Shown here piece by piece: positions 9,596-19,125 of a stretch of 64,000 nt of DNA. Position 1 is the stretch's first letter, and each line of letters starts with the position of its first letter. This stretch comes from DAOMNO01 sp035443885 (lineage in GTDB: Bacteria > Planctomycetota > Phycisphaerae > Phycisphaerales > SM1A02). The DNA lies in the NCBI GenBank assembly GCA_035443885.1, contig DAOMNO010000001.1, forward strand, positions 277,631-341,630. Direction: 5' to 3'. The notes beneath the pieces were generated by a model. It did no database searches and was not told where the DNA came from. It saw only the letters and a program-made list of their open reading frames with translations. The translations under genes and the position numbers were made by a program.

Positions 9596-10189
9596 GTGCC
9601 GACTGATCCTTCGACCATCCTGATTCGCCTCGCTCACGCGGCGGACATCCCCGCGATCCTTGAGATCAGCAATCACGCCGCCCTGAGCAGTCCGGCCAAC
9701 TTCGCCACCGAGCCGGAACTGCTGGACGACTGGCTACGCGCGTGGCGGGATACACACGAAAAACATCCGTGGCTCATTGCGTGCAACGCGCAGGAGCGCA
9801 TCATCGGGTTCGCCAAGACTTCACCCTGGAAAGGTCGCTGCGCGTATCGCTGGGCGGTTGAAACGACGGTGTACATCGCGCCGGGTTTTCAGGGGCAAGG
9901 CATCGGCCGCGCGCTGTATGCGAAACTCTTTCCACTGCTCCGCGCGCAGGGGTATCACTCGGCGATTGCGGGGATCACCCAACCGAATGAGCCGAGCGTG
10001 CGCCTGCATGAGTCATTCGGCATGAAGCGCGTCGCGCTCTTCGAGCGCATCGGCTGGAAGTTCAACGCATGGCACGATGTGGGTTACTGGCTGGTCGAGC
10101 TCGGCACGCCAACCGAACCGATTGCAATCCGCACGGTTGCTGAAGCTCTCGCGGAATGTCCGCTCATGGCCGAAACACGGCGTGCGTGA
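9596..10189 (+). CDS. GNAT N-acetyltransferase, phosphinothricin acetyltransferase (PAT) type
   Basis: This 197-residue protein starts at GTG 9596, with GGAG about seven bases upstream. The order of motifs is that of the PAT/Bar branch of GNAT enzymes: IRLAHAADIPAILEISNHAAL at the start, WLIACNAQERIIGFAKTSPWKGRCAYRWAVETTVYI, then the acetyl-CoA binding loop GFQGQGIGRALYAKL, and NEPSVRLHESFGM with WHDVGYWLVEL at the end. It transfers acetyl from acetyl-CoA to a small amine such as a glutamine-synthetase-inhibitor-like or methionine-sulfone-like amino acid; the true substrate is not known. It lies immediately before trpB, 13 bases apart, on the same strand. Confidence 0.88.
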   Translation: MPTDPSTILIRLAHAADIPAILEISNHAALSSPANFATEPELLDDWLRAWRDTHEKHPWLIACNAQERIIGFAKTSPWKGRCAYRWAVETTVYIAPGFQGQGIGRALYAKLFPLLRAQGYHSAIAGITQPNEPSVRLHESFGMKRVALFERIGWKFNAWHDVGYWLVELGTPTEPIAIRTVAEALAECPLMAETRRA

Positions 10190-10202
10190 ACATCGTGCTA
10201 CG

Positions 10203-11435
10203 ATGAAGGCCATGAGCCGCACTCTCTCACAGGTTCCCGATGCGCAAGGCCGATTCGGCGCGTTCGGTGGGCGCTACGTGCCGGAAACGCTGATTGCCGC
10301 GCTCGATCAACTTGATGCGGAGTATGCCGCCGCGAAAGCGGATGCGTCGTTCCAGCGAGAGCTTGACCATTTGCTGCGCACATTCGTGGGGCGACCTACG
10401 CCGCTGACGTTCTGCCGCAGACTCACCGACCACTGCGGCGGTGCGGAAATCTGGCTGAAGCGTGAAGACCTTGCCCACACCGGCGCACACAAGATCAACA
10501 ACACAATGGGACAGGCGCTGCTCACCAGGCGCATGGGAAAGAAACGGGTGATTGCTGAGACTGGTGCGGGCCAGCACGGCGTGGCAACCGCAACCGCCTG
10601 CGCTCACTTCGGCCTCTCGTGCGAGGTGTACATGGGCGCGGAAGATGTACGAAGGCAGAACCTCAACGTCTTCCGTATGAAGCTGCTGGGCGCGAAGGTG
10701 AATGTGGTCGAATCCGGCTCGCGCACACTCAAGGACGCAACGAACGAAGCGATGCGCGACTGGATGGGATCCGTCGATCACACGCATTACATTCTCGGCT
10801 CTGTTGTAGGGCCGCATCCGTTCCCGATGATCGTGCGCGATTTTCAGAGCGTAATCGGTCGCGAAGCCAGAGAGCAGTTTGCAACGCTGCCAACGGATGG
10901 CGTTTCGAGCGTGTTGCCAAACTGCGTCATCGCGTGTGTGGGCGGCGGATCGAACGCGGCGGGTCTCTTCTACCCTTTCATTGAAGATGAATCTGTCGAG
11001 TTGATTGGCGTCGAAGCGGGCGGGCGATCTTCTTCGCCGGGCGATCACGCGGCACCGCTCTCGCACGGTGCGCCGGGCGTGCTGCACGGCTCGTTGAGCT
11101 ATGTGCTGCAGGATGAGTTCGGCCAGACCGCGCAGGTGCATTCCTGCTCCGCTGGCCTTGACTACCCCGGCGTCGGGCCGGAGCATTCGTATTGGCGCGA
11201 TGCAGGCCGCGTGAAGTACACATCTGTAACTGATGATGAAGCGCTTGACGCCTTTCAGCTGCTTGCGGAACTCGAAGGCATCATTCCCGCGCTGGAATCG
11301 TCTCACGCCATTGCAGCGGCCATCCAACGCGCGAAGGCCATGCGCCGCGATCATCGCGTACTCATCAACCTCTCCGGTCGGGGCGACAAGGACGTGCAGG
11401 AAGCGGCACGGCTGCTTGAATCGCGACAGATGTAA
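10203..11435 (+). CDS. trpB: Tryptophan synthase beta chain
   Basis: This protein of about 410 residues matches TrpB along its whole length. It starts with GRFGAFGGRYVPETL, has the PLP-lysine segment HTGAHKINNTMGQALLTRRMG, then ETGAGQHGVATATA, and the phosphate-binding loop CVGGGSNAAGLF. The end is INLSGRGDKDV. It condenses indole and L-serine to tryptophan using PLP, normally in an alpha2-beta2 complex with TrpA. No trpA or other trp gene is present nearby, so the pathway genes are dispersed in this genome. Start is at 10203 or 10212; neither has a strong ribosome binding site. Confidence 0.97.
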   Translation: MKAMSRTLSQVPDAQGRFGAFGGRYVPETLIAALDQLDAEYAAAKADASFQRELDHLLRTFVGRPTPLTFCRRLTDHCGGAEIWLKREDLAHTGAHKINNTMGQALLTRRMGKKRVIAETGAGQHGVATATACAHFGLSCEVYMGAEDVRRQNLNVFRMKLLGAKVNVVESGSRTLKDATNEAMRDWMGSVDHTHYILGSVVGPHPFPMIVRDFQSVIGREAREQFATLPTDGVSSVLPNCVIACVGGGSNAAGLFYPFIEDESVELIGVEAGGRSSSPGDHAAPLSHGAPGVLHGSLSYVLQDEFGQTAQVHSCSAGLDYPGVGPEHSYWRDAGRVKYTSVTDDEALDAFQLLAELEGIIPALESSHAIAAAIQRAKAMRRDHRVLINLSGRGDKDVQEAARLLESRQM

Positions 11436-11611
11436 CGGTTGTGCAGCCGCCGGCCCGGTGGACCTGTAACGCCTGCGAAAACCCGCACGATGATGCAATC
11501 CGCACCGCAAAGGAATCTCTTGCGGCCAGTGGTGTCTGTCTCATTATGTGCCGATCCCACATTCAACATCGCCGATGGCAGGCAGGCGGATGGCTCAAAG
11601 GAGCATGCTCC

Positions 11612-11866
11612 ATGACTGCCGCACGCTTCACAACACTCGGCACGATTCGCATGATGCAACGCCGTCGGCAACTCGCTCTTGCATTCGGAACTGCGCTCAT
11701 CATGATGCTGTGCAGCGGCTGCGCCACATCGGAAAAGAGCCGATACGAGCGACATCTGAGCGCGTTGTTTCAGCCTGACCAAGCGACAAGCACCGATGTG
11801 ATTCTGGCGTTCGGCCTTGATCGCGGCGCGCTGCCGCCCAACGTGGTCGCTGTGGCGAGCGAATAA
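11612..11866 (+). CDS. Small putative lipoprotein
   Basis: This 84-residue protein has a basic start, a hydrophobic stretch and the lipobox LCSGC around residue 35, so it should be lipid-anchored and exported. The mature part is about 50 residues and ends in DRGALPPNVVAVASE. AAGGAG lies upstream of the ATG at 11612. No family is recognised. An upstream in-frame extension from 11441 exists but would bury the signal peptide. It lies between trpB and the convergent S41 peptidase. Confidence 0.6.
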   Translation: MTAARFTTLGTIRMMQRRRQLALAFGTALIMMLCSGCATSEKSRYERHLSALFQPDQATSTDVILAFGLDRGALPPNVVAVASE

Positions 11867-11903
11867 GCGAGAACGAATATCAAACCACGAAGTGCCGATT
11901 CGA

Positions 11904-14117
11904 TCAACGCGAGCGAGCGTGACGCTCGGTCGCTTCCATCGTGCCGAGCGCACGTGCCTGGAGAATCAGCAGCGCGGTTTGAAGCTGCGGGTCGTAGCCC
12001 TTCGTCAACAGATCGTTGATGTTGGGACGATCGACGTTATCCGCTGCGTTCTCAAACACCATGTCCGCCTGCTGACGCAGTTTGTATGACTCTTCAATCT
12101 GACCGGGCGTCATCGGGACGCGAATGTCGGGGTCCACGCCCCATACATCCGACGTGGCGCGCCGATGCACCAGCATGCCCTTCTCCTCGCCCCGCTTGGG
12201 CGGAAGACGGTAATACTGTGTGGTGAGTTTGACCACCGCGTTCGTGGCGACCTGGTGGACCGTCTGCACGCTGCCCTTGCCAAAGCTGCGCTCACCGACG
12301 ATGACTGCTGCGCCATAGGCCTGCAACGCGCCAGCGACGATCTCACTGCCACTGGCCGAGCCTTTATTGATAAGCACGACCGTCGGCACGCCGCTCAGTT
12401 CCGCGCCGCTGGGCATAGCACGCTGATCCCACGCCCGCGCGCCATCCTTGTTTTCGCCCGACACAATTACGCCGCGGCGAACGAAGAGATTGGTAATCTG
12501 CACGGCGGAGTTCAGCAGACCGCCGGGGTTGTAGCGAAGGTCGAGAATCAAACCGTTCGGTTTGGCGTCCGCGCTGATTTCCTTCCATGCGGAGAGAAGG
12601 TCCGCATAGGTGTCTTCGTTGAAGCTGGACAGACGCACATAGGCAATGCGGCTGTGCGGATCAATAAACCAATCCCATTCTGGATCGCCATTGTCCTTCA
12701 GCCGATCCTTCCACCAGCCCTTCACAGACTGCAGTTTGATCGTGTCCCGTGTGATGGTGATTTTGATGAGGTCATCATGCCCTTCGCGGCGAAGACCGAG
12801 CGTAACCGGCACACCCTTCGGACCGGTGATCTGATCCACCGCGTCATTGAGGCTCCAGCCGACAGTACTTTCGCCATTGACTTCCGCGATGATGTCTTCT
12901 GGCTTGACACCCGCAAAATACGCAGGCGTACCGTCGAGCGGGTTCACGACGACAATCTCACGCTTTTCGTTGTTGCGGATAAGGATGCCGACGCCGACGA
13001 AGTTGCCTTCGGTCGCCTGGCGGAAGCGACGCAAGCCGTCGGGCCAGATGACTTCTGAGAACTGATCGAGCTTCTGCATCGCCCCGTCACCGAACTCGCG
13101 ATAGACGACGGAGTCCGGCAGATTGAGCGTGCGCTTGTTGAGGGCTTCAATGCGATCAAGCATCCGCTGGCATGTCCAGCGATCAAGCTCGCGATCAGTC
13201 ATCTTGGCAAGCGCATCCAGTTCGCGATTCAGCTCGCGCGTCCACTCGCTGACCATTGCCTGATTGCCGAGCGAGGGGAATGTTTCTTCCAGCATGGAAG
13301 TGGTGGCCAGCGTGCGAAGCGATTCCAACCCGCCTTCCAGCAGCGGTCGCCAACCGCGACTCTCGATATGCTCGCTGGCGGCTGTCTGAATCGCGCCTTG
13401 CACCATGCGGCGGTCAATGCCCTGCACGCGCTCACGCCAGTCAATCACATTGCCTGGATTGAATGTCGCAGGGGCTTCGCCTAATCGCTCGAGATTGCGA
13501 TTGCGAAGTTCGTGAAGCTGCCGGGGCGCATAGCGGGCAAGCAGACCGACGCGGCCATTGACCTGCTCGAGTTGCTCGTCGTACTTGCGGTAGTCCGTAT
13601 TGCGGCTGGTGTCGTCGAAGAGCGTACGCATACGGAAGAGCAGTTCCTGCGCGCGAAGCCAGTCGCCGCCCTCCTTGATGGCAGGAATCTCACGAGAAGC
13701 CCATTCGATGATGCCTGCGATTTCAGGGGTCGCCAGCGCAGCGTCGTAGTCGTCGCTGAGCCATTGCACTTCGACGGCGTAGCGCAGCGCCTGAGCAAGA
13801 TCGCCCGCTTCGATCTGTTCCGTCATCTTGTTGAAGGCTTCAGCACGAGCTTCGTTTCGCGCGATGCCCGCACTTTCCGCACCGGATCGGTAACTCTCCA
13901 GCGATTGCTGGAAACGCGCGGTGCCTTCCTGCACAAGGACGTTCCCGGGCACGCGCGTGAAGTGGGCGTCCAATGCGGCGCGATTGCCCTGTAACGCCGA
14001 TTGCCAGACCTGATCGGCCCACCGCTCAAGCGATTCCTGCGAAAACGCGGCTGGCGCAATCGCCGCAGCCAAAACAACAGAGAGGAAACGGTTCAGCGTG
14101 TATCGAGTCATGGTCAT
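11904..14117 (-). CDS. S41-family C-terminal processing (tail-specific) protease
   Basis: This 737-residue exported protease has a signal peptide (TLNRFLSVVLAAAIAPAAFS) and a start at 14117 fixed by GAAGGGTG upstream. The first 380 residues are a helical, family-unassigned region. A PDZ domain follows (about 385-470; GVGILIRNNEKREIVVVNPLDG and a GVKPEDII loop). The S41 domain has LRYNPGGLLNSAVQITNLFV, the catalytic Ser in GSASGSEIVAGAL and the catalytic Lys in GERSFGKGSVQ. Such Ser/Lys proteases cut substrates from exposed C-termini in the periplasm. The long N-terminal helical part is unusual compared with classic CtpA (about 400-450 residues). Confidence 0.9.
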   Translation of the reverse strand: MTMTRYTLNRFLSVVLAAAIAPAAFSQESLERWADQVWQSALQGNRAALDAHFTRVPGNVLVQEGTARFQQSLESYRSGAESAGIARNEARAEAFNKMTEQIEAGDLAQALRYAVEVQWLSDDYDAALATPEIAGIIEWASREIPAIKEGGDWLRAQELLFRMRTLFDDTSRNTDYRKYDEQLEQVNGRVGLLARYAPRQLHELRNRNLERLGEAPATFNPGNVIDWRERVQGIDRRMVQGAIQTAASEHIESRGWRPLLEGGLESLRTLATTSMLEETFPSLGNQAMVSEWTRELNRELDALAKMTDRELDRWTCQRMLDRIEALNKRTLNLPDSVVYREFGDGAMQKLDQFSEVIWPDGLRRFRQATEGNFVGVGILIRNNEKREIVVVNPLDGTPAYFAGVKPEDIIAEVNGESTVGWSLNDAVDQITGPKGVPVTLGLRREGHDDLIKITITRDTIKLQSVKGWWKDRLKDNGDPEWDWFIDPHSRIAYVRLSSFNEDTYADLLSAWKEISADAKPNGLILDLRYNPGGLLNSAVQITNLFVRRGVIVSGENKDGARAWDQRAMPSGAELSGVPTVVLINKGSASGSEIVAGALQAYGAAVIVGERSFGKGSVQTVHQVATNAVVKLTTQYYRLPPKRGEEKGMLVHRRATSDVWGVDPDIRVPMTPGQIEESYKLRQQADMVFENAADNVDRPNINDLLTKGYDPQLQTALLILQARALGTMEATERHARSR

Positions 14118-14419
14118 GAACACCCTTCGATAATTGTCAGTCGCCTCAAGCCCCCCCCCGCCCAACCCCCCACTGGACAGTCCCCCAGAAAACAACCCCG
14201 CGGTGGCATCGGCTATTGCGTCAAACCCCTTCACGGGTTTGCGTTGAGTGCGGCCCATTGCCGCCCTACCAAACGATAACATCGGCCGACATGTTGCGAT
14301 AACTCTTACCAGAAATCCAGAGCGAGGTTCGAGGCATTTTTACCCTGCGGGCTTTCTTTCACACTTTCGCACCGGCTGCCGGGAAGTGCGACCCGATCGG
14401 TCCTTATACTGCATCAATC
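14118..14419. other. Divergent promoter region with C-rich tract
   Basis: About 300 bases lie between the S41 protease and the small membrane protein. It holds nine C at 14151-14159 followed by CCC and six C (14166-14171). On the protease-coding strand this is a G-rich block about 35-55 bases before the start codon. A short inverted repeat CAAACCC / GGGTTTG lies at 14222-14241, without a T tract. Confidence 0.5.
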
Positions 14420-14650
14420 ATGGTGAGCTTCCTGCTCCTCGCTGCCGGTGCGCCCGGAACCAGCAGTAGCCCGCGTGCTGCTGTGCTGTTGCTCGGCGTA
14501 CTCACAGCACTGCTGGCGATGCTGATGCTCGGTGTGCTGTTGCTCACGATCGCCAGGCGACGACGCCTCAGCCGACAAGCCGCAAGGCGGTGTGATACCG
14601 AGTCGCTGTCCGATCCGTGGCGTGAATCTGCCAATCGCATCAAACTGTAG
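14420..14650 (+). CDS. Small single-pass membrane protein
   Basis: This 76-residue protein has one long hydrophobic helix (about residues 20-45, LLLGVLTALLAMLMLGVLLLTI) followed by a basic stop-transfer patch (ARRRRLSRQAARR) and a polar tail ending DPWRESANRIKL. The topology predicts a cytoplasmic C-terminus. No family is recognised and the ribosome binding site is weak. It ends 15 bases before the stop of the convergent TPR lipoprotein gene. Confidence 0.55.
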   Translation: MVSFLLLAAGAPGTSSSPRAAVLLLGVLTALLAMLMLGVLLLTIARRRRLSRQAARRCDTESLSDPWRESANRIKL

Positions 14651-14665
14651 CGTTGCCATTGCATG

Positions 14666-15706
14666 CTACCGTTGCGCAGACGATGCGATCGCCTGCTCCA
14701 GCGTGTGCAGTTCGGGAACATCGATTCCTGCTGATGCACGCCGCGCCTGCTGCAGCCACAGCCACGCCCGCTCGCGCTCTCCGGCCTCAAGGACGGCCAG
14801 CCCAGCCTGGGCCGCTGCATATGCCGCTCGCGCACCAACGCGCTGAGCCTCGAACATCAATGACCATGCCTCTGCAGCACGATCCGGCTGATCGCTCGCA
14901 AGAAAACTTGCTGCCAGTTCAGATGCAACCACTTCCCGCGCGCGATGGGCGTCGCTCAGCGGCATCAGCAATTCGATCGCCTTTGCGGGATGCCCGGATC
15001 GTCTGTGAATCGACGCTTCAATGACCCGATAGGTCACTTGGCCAGGGTCAATCGTCCGCGCCTCTGCAATATGCGACAGTGCCCGCTCAAAGTCCCCCTG
15101 CTCCGCAAGGAGATTCCCCAGCGACGCATGAACCATCGGTTCATCTGAATCTATCTCCAATGCTTCGTGCAAAGCGGCCTTGGCGTCGTCAAGCCGCCCC
15201 AGTTCAATCATCGCCTGCGCTGCGAAGAACACAGGCTTGGTTTCGCCTGGGCTGAGTCGCCGTGCCTCTTGATAGTGAGCGAGAGCCTGTTCAGGCAGAC
15301 CCGCCATCTGCGCGACTTCTCCCGCACTCTGGCGTAGGCCAGCCGACTGCGGCCGCATTTCAACAAGCACCGCGTATTGACCGTGCGCTTGTGTGAGCAG
15401 CACTCGCTCGCCTGCAACGTCACCCGCTTCTCGTGCTTCCGCCGCCCGACTGAGCAGCACCATGGCATACAACTCGCGCGCCCGCGGATCACGCGGGGCG
15501 CGCTCGATGAGACGCACGAGGACCGCTTCTGCTCGAACATTGTCTGCCGAGTGGAACAGGTCTTCCGCTGTCGCAAGGGCAGCGTCGACCGCTTCATGCG
15601 TGGGCGGCGCGGCGGTGGAGCCTTGCGAATCCGGCGTTTCACCCCCACCGCAGCCCGTGCCGGCAACCGTGGCCCATATCAGAAAGAGTATGATGAGATG
15701 CTTCAT
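14666..15706 (-). CDS. TPR-repeat lipoprotein
   Basis: This 346-residue protein starts with a lipoprotein signal (MKHLIILFLIWATVAGTGC), lipobox AGTGC. The mature protein is a run of TPR-like helical hairpins from about residue 45 to 320, for example ALAHYQEARRLSPGETKPVFFAAQAMIELGRLDDA. TPR proteins are scaffolds for protein binding; the partner here is unknown. The start codon is firm because no later Met keeps the signal peptide. Its ATG overlaps the ATG of valS on the other strand within CATG at 15704-15707. Confidence 0.82.
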   Translation of the reverse strand: MKHLIILFLIWATVAGTGCGGGETPDSQGSTAAPPTHEAVDAALATAEDLFHSADNVRAEAVLVRLIERAPRDPRARELYAMVLLSRAAEAREAGDVAGERVLLTQAHGQYAVLVEMRPQSAGLRQSAGEVAQMAGLPEQALAHYQEARRLSPGETKPVFFAAQAMIELGRLDDAKAALHEALEIDSDEPMVHASLGNLLAEQGDFERALSHIAEARTIDPGQVTYRVIEASIHRRSGHPAKAIELLMPLSDAHRAREVVASELAASFLASDQPDRAAEAWSLMFEAQRVGARAAYAAAQAGLAVLEAGERERAWLWLQQARRASAGIDVPELHTLEQAIASSAQR

Positions 15707-18700
15707 GATTCAGACCGAACTGCCGAAATCGTACACGCCGCGCGAGGTGGAAGGCGAGATACTCGCCAAATGGGAAGCCGCTCGTGCGTTTCACGCGGAG
15801 CCGAACCCGCCAAGCGGCAAAGGCTCACCGCCTTACTGCATTCTCATCCCCCCGCCAAACGTCACCGCCGCCCTGCACCTCGGCCATGCATTCAACAATA
15901 CGCTGCAGGATGTGCTGATTCGCCATCACCGCATGCGCGGCTTCAACGCGCTCTGGATGCCCGGCACCGATCACGCGGGGATTGCCACGCAGACGGTTGT
16001 CGATAAACGCCTTCAATCGCAGGGCGAACCTGCGCTCAAGGACTACAAGAAGCTGGAAATGGAAGGCAAGGGAGGGCGCGAGAAATTCGTTGAAAAGGTG
16101 CAGGCGTGGAAGGATGAATACGAAGCGACGATCATCGAGCAGCTTCGCGCCATGGGCTGCTCCTGCGACTTTGAACGGACGCGCTTCACCATGGATGAGA
16201 TGTGCGCCAAGGCTGTGCGCGCAGCATTCTTCCAACTCTTCAAGGACGGCCTGATCTATCGCGGCAAGCGGCTGGTGAACTGGGACCCGGTTACACAGAC
16301 CGCGCTGGCGGATGATGAAGTGGAGATGCGCGATGTGGATGGCAAGTTTTATTACCTGCGGTATCCGCTCGTGCATCCATCTGACAACGCGACCGACCCG
16401 TTTGACTGCCGCGAAGTTACGTGGTCGGAACTCGCAGCGCGCGGCTACCCCGGTGCAGAGAATCACCCTGAAGATGACAAGGCATGGCTAACAGTCGCGA
16501 CAACGCGGCCGGAAACATATCTCGGCGATACCGCCGTTGCGGTGAATCCGGATGATCCGCGTGCGCTGCCGCTGGAAGGTTTGATGGTCCAGCTCCCGCT
16601 CGTCGGCCGCGTGATCCCAATCGTGCGCGACAGCTATGTTGTGATGCCCGATGCGTCTTCGAGTGATCCCAAGGCACAGTATGCGACGGGCTTCCTGAAG
16701 GTAACGCCCGCGCACGATCCCAACGACTACGACATCGGCGAGCGACACAACCTTGTTGCCATCAACGTCATGGCGCCGGATGCGTCTATCTCGAATCAGC
16801 ACGGCTGGAACGATGTCGGCGATGCGCATCTCTTCATTGGCCTTTCTCGCGAGGACGCACGACAGAAGGTTGTCAAAGAATTTGAAGCGCGCGGCCTGCT
16901 GGAGCAATCGAAGCCGTACCGCCACAGCGTGGGCCATTCATACCGGAGCCACGTACCAATCGAGCCGTACTTGAGTGACCAGTGGTATGTGCGCGTCACT
17001 GATGACCGCTTGCGCGGCGAAGCGCTGCGTGCCATGGCACAGCGAGAAGGCAGTGAGCAGATGCGTGTCGGCGCGCCGAGAGAAGGCGATGGCGAACTGC
17101 GCTTCTTCCCTGAGCGCTACGCCAAGACGTTTCAGCAGTGGCACGAAAACCTGCGTGACTGGTGCATCAGCAGACAACTCTGGTGGGGCCATCGGATACC
17201 GGTATGGAGCCGACACTACGACAGCCGCGACCAATGGACGGGCGCCAGATTGCGCACTTTGGAAAGCTCGTATCAGGACGAGTTGTCGGATCGGCTAAGT
17301 GGCCTCGAAGAGAATGACGAGCAAGTTTGCTCGGTTTTCGTTTCCGATGACGACCCGACTCGGACTCCACTGGTGTTCTTTCCGCCTGAACAAGGTGGGT
17401 TTACCGCGTACGTCTGTGTTCGTGATGGCACCAATGAGCATCCTGAGACTTATGAACACGATGTCATCACGCTGATGGAACGTCTTGGCTTCACCCAGGA
17501 CCCCGATGTCCTCGACACGTGGTTCTCCTCCGGCCTCTGGCCGCTCTCAACGATGGGCTGGCCCGATCCCGACGCCTTCCCGGAAGCGACGGGGCTGCTC
17601 GACACGTTCAATCCGTCATCCGTGCTCTGCACCGCGCGGGAGATCATCACGCTGTGGGTCAGCCGCATGGTGATGTTCAATCGCTACTTCCGCGATGGGA
17701 AGCTGCCGTTCAAGCATGTGTACATCCACGCGATGATTCAGGATGGCCACGGGCAGAAGATGTCCAAATCACTCGGCAACGGCGTCGATCCGCGAGACAT
17801 CATCACCACGCACGGCGCGGACGCCCTCCGCTACACGCTCACACAGATTGCCACCGCGACACAAGACGTGCGCCTGCCGGTTGATCTCGTCTGCCCGCAT
17901 ACGGGCCAGACATTCGCGCCTAAGACAATCACAACCTCCGCCGGACACGTCGTACCCGCGCCGATTCAGGCTTGTCCAACCGATCCATCAAAGAAAATGG
18001 TGACGGCATACGGCGTTGCGACGGGGCAGGTCTCGCCCACGAAGGACATGCCTCTCGCGATCAATGCATCGTCGAAGTTCGACCTCGGCCGCAATTTTGC
18101 GAACAAAGTGTGGAACGCGACGCGATTCGCACTGGCGAACCTGAGCAGCGACGACTCCCTCAAAGCGAAATCCACTGGTTCTGAATCCGTGGACTTGAGC
18201 GCACTGTCGCTGGTCGATCGCTGGATGCTGGCGAGGATTCATCGCGCGCTGCGAACTGTTGAAGATTCGATTGCAAACTATCAGTTCAATCTCTATGCCG
18301 ACACGATGTATGACCTTGTGTGGCGCGACTTCTGCGACTGGTATCTTGAAGCGATCAAGCCAACGGTGCGAGAAAGCGTCGTTCAGCGTGCGACGCTTTG
18401 CGCATCACTCGACTGCATCCTTCGCATGCTGCATCCGATCATGCCGTTTGTAACAGAAGCTCTCTGGCCGCATGTTTCTGAAACGCGCGAGCGCGCAGGC
18501 GAAGTCTCGGGCATCTCACTGCCGGCGAGTGAGCTTGCAGCCGTCGCAGCATGGCCTCGCATTGACGACACCCTGTACGATAACGACGCAGTCACTTCCT
18601 TTGAGCGCATTCAGCAGCTCATCGACGCGATACGAACCATTCGAGGTGAGCGCAATGTGCCTCGCAAGAAAATGCTTCGGCTTCTTGCACCGCAGAAGGT

Positions 18701-19067
18701 GCTTGATCTGCTTCGCCTCGCGCCAGGAGTGGCGGAAACGATGGCAGGGCTTGAGGCCGCTCAAGTGCTCGCCGACCGTCCCGCTGGCGCTGCTCCCATC
18801 GCCTTTGAAGGCGAGGAGCTGCTGCTGGCCGGGCTGGTAGATGAGGCGGATCACGGGAATCTTGAAGCGGAACGCGCCCGTCTGACGAAGTTCATCGCAG
18901 AGAAGGAACGGGCTATCGCGGCGTTTCGGCAGAAGTTGAGCAATGAAAGCTACCTGCAGAAAGCCCCCGAAGCGGTCGTAAAGGAAACCCGCGCCAAGTT
19001 ATCGGAGACCGAGGCAGACTGCATGGCGGCCAGACAGGCCCTAGAATCGCTTGGAAAAGTGCAATGA
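15705..19067 (+). CDS. valS: Valine--tRNA ligase with insertions
   Basis: This class Ia synthetase of about 1120 residues is longer than the usual 880-950. The HIGH-type motif is HLGH in PPNVTAALHLGHAFNNTLQD, and KMSKS is intact in GQKMSKSLGNGVDPRD. The editing domain is present (TVATTRPETYLGDTAVAVNPDD). The anticodon-binding region follows, and the C-terminal coiled-coil tRNA arm is visible (LEAERARLTKFIAEKERAI). Extra segments lie before DPDVLDTWFSSGLWP (17210-17490) and after KMSKS (17880-18060, with CPHTG and ACPTDP). The enzyme charges tRNA-Val. Starts at 15690 and 15693 are also possible; 15705 has GAGATG upstream and gives the normal family N-terminus. Confidence 0.96.
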   Translation: MIQTELPKSYTPREVEGEILAKWEAARAFHAEPNPPSGKGSPPYCILIPPPNVTAALHLGHAFNNTLQDVLIRHHRMRGFNALWMPGTDHAGIATQTVVDKRLQSQGEPALKDYKKLEMEGKGGREKFVEKVQAWKDEYEATIIEQLRAMGCSCDFERTRFTMDEMCAKAVRAAFFQLFKDGLIYRGKRLVNWDPVTQTALADDEVEMRDVDGKFYYLRYPLVHPSDNATDPFDCREVTWSELAARGYPGAENHPEDDKAWLTVATTRPETYLGDTAVAVNPDDPRALPLEGLMVQLPLVGRVIPIVRDSYVVMPDASSSDPKAQYATGFLKVTPAHDPNDYDIGERHNLVAINVMAPDASISNQHGWNDVGDAHLFIGLSREDARQKVVKEFEARGLLEQSKPYRHSVGHSYRSHVPIEPYLSDQWYVRVTDDRLRGEALRAMAQREGSEQMRVGAPREGDGELRFFPERYAKTFQQWHENLRDWCISRQLWWGHRIPVWSRHYDSRDQWTGARLRTLESSYQDELSDRLSGLEENDEQVCSVFVSDDDPTRTPLVFFPPEQGGFTAYVCVRDGTNEHPETYEHDVITLMERLGFTQDPDVLDTWFSSGLWPLSTMGWPDPDAFPEATGLLDTFNPSSVLCTAREIITLWVSRMVMFNRYFRDGKLPFKHVYIHAMIQDGHGQKMSKSLGNGVDPRDIITTHGADALRYTLTQIATATQDVRLPVDLVCPHTGQTFAPKTITTSAGHVVPAPIQACPTDPSKKMVTAYGVATGQVSPTKDMPLAINASSKFDLGRNFANKVWNATRFALANLSSDDSLKAKSTGSESVDLSALSLVDRWMLARIHRALRTVEDSIANYQFNLYADTMYDLVWRDFCDWYLEAIKPTVRESVVQRATLCASLDCILRMLHPIMPFVTEALWPHVSETRERAGEVSGISLPASELAAVAAWPRIDDTLYDNDAVTSFERIQQLIDAIRTIRGERNVPRKKMLRLLAPQKVLDLLRLAPGVAETMAGLEAAQVLADRPAGAAPIAFEGEELLLAGLVDEADHGNLEAERARLTKFIAEKERAIAAFRQKLSNESYLQKAPEAVVKETRAKLSETEADCMAARQALESLGKVQ

Positions 19068-19125
19068 TCTCCCGGAATGATTCGTCTCTTCAGACGATTC
19101 ATCTGATACAAGAGCAGGGCTGAGG

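Noticed and set aside
10227..11510. Long open frame of 427 codons on the minus strand
   Set aside because: It lies antisense to trpB, whose identity is certain; the reverse frame has no family motif and arises from codon bias.
19067..19110. Inverted repeat after valS as a terminator
   Set aside because: CGTCT-CTTC-AGACG pairs only five bases cleanly, with no T tract.
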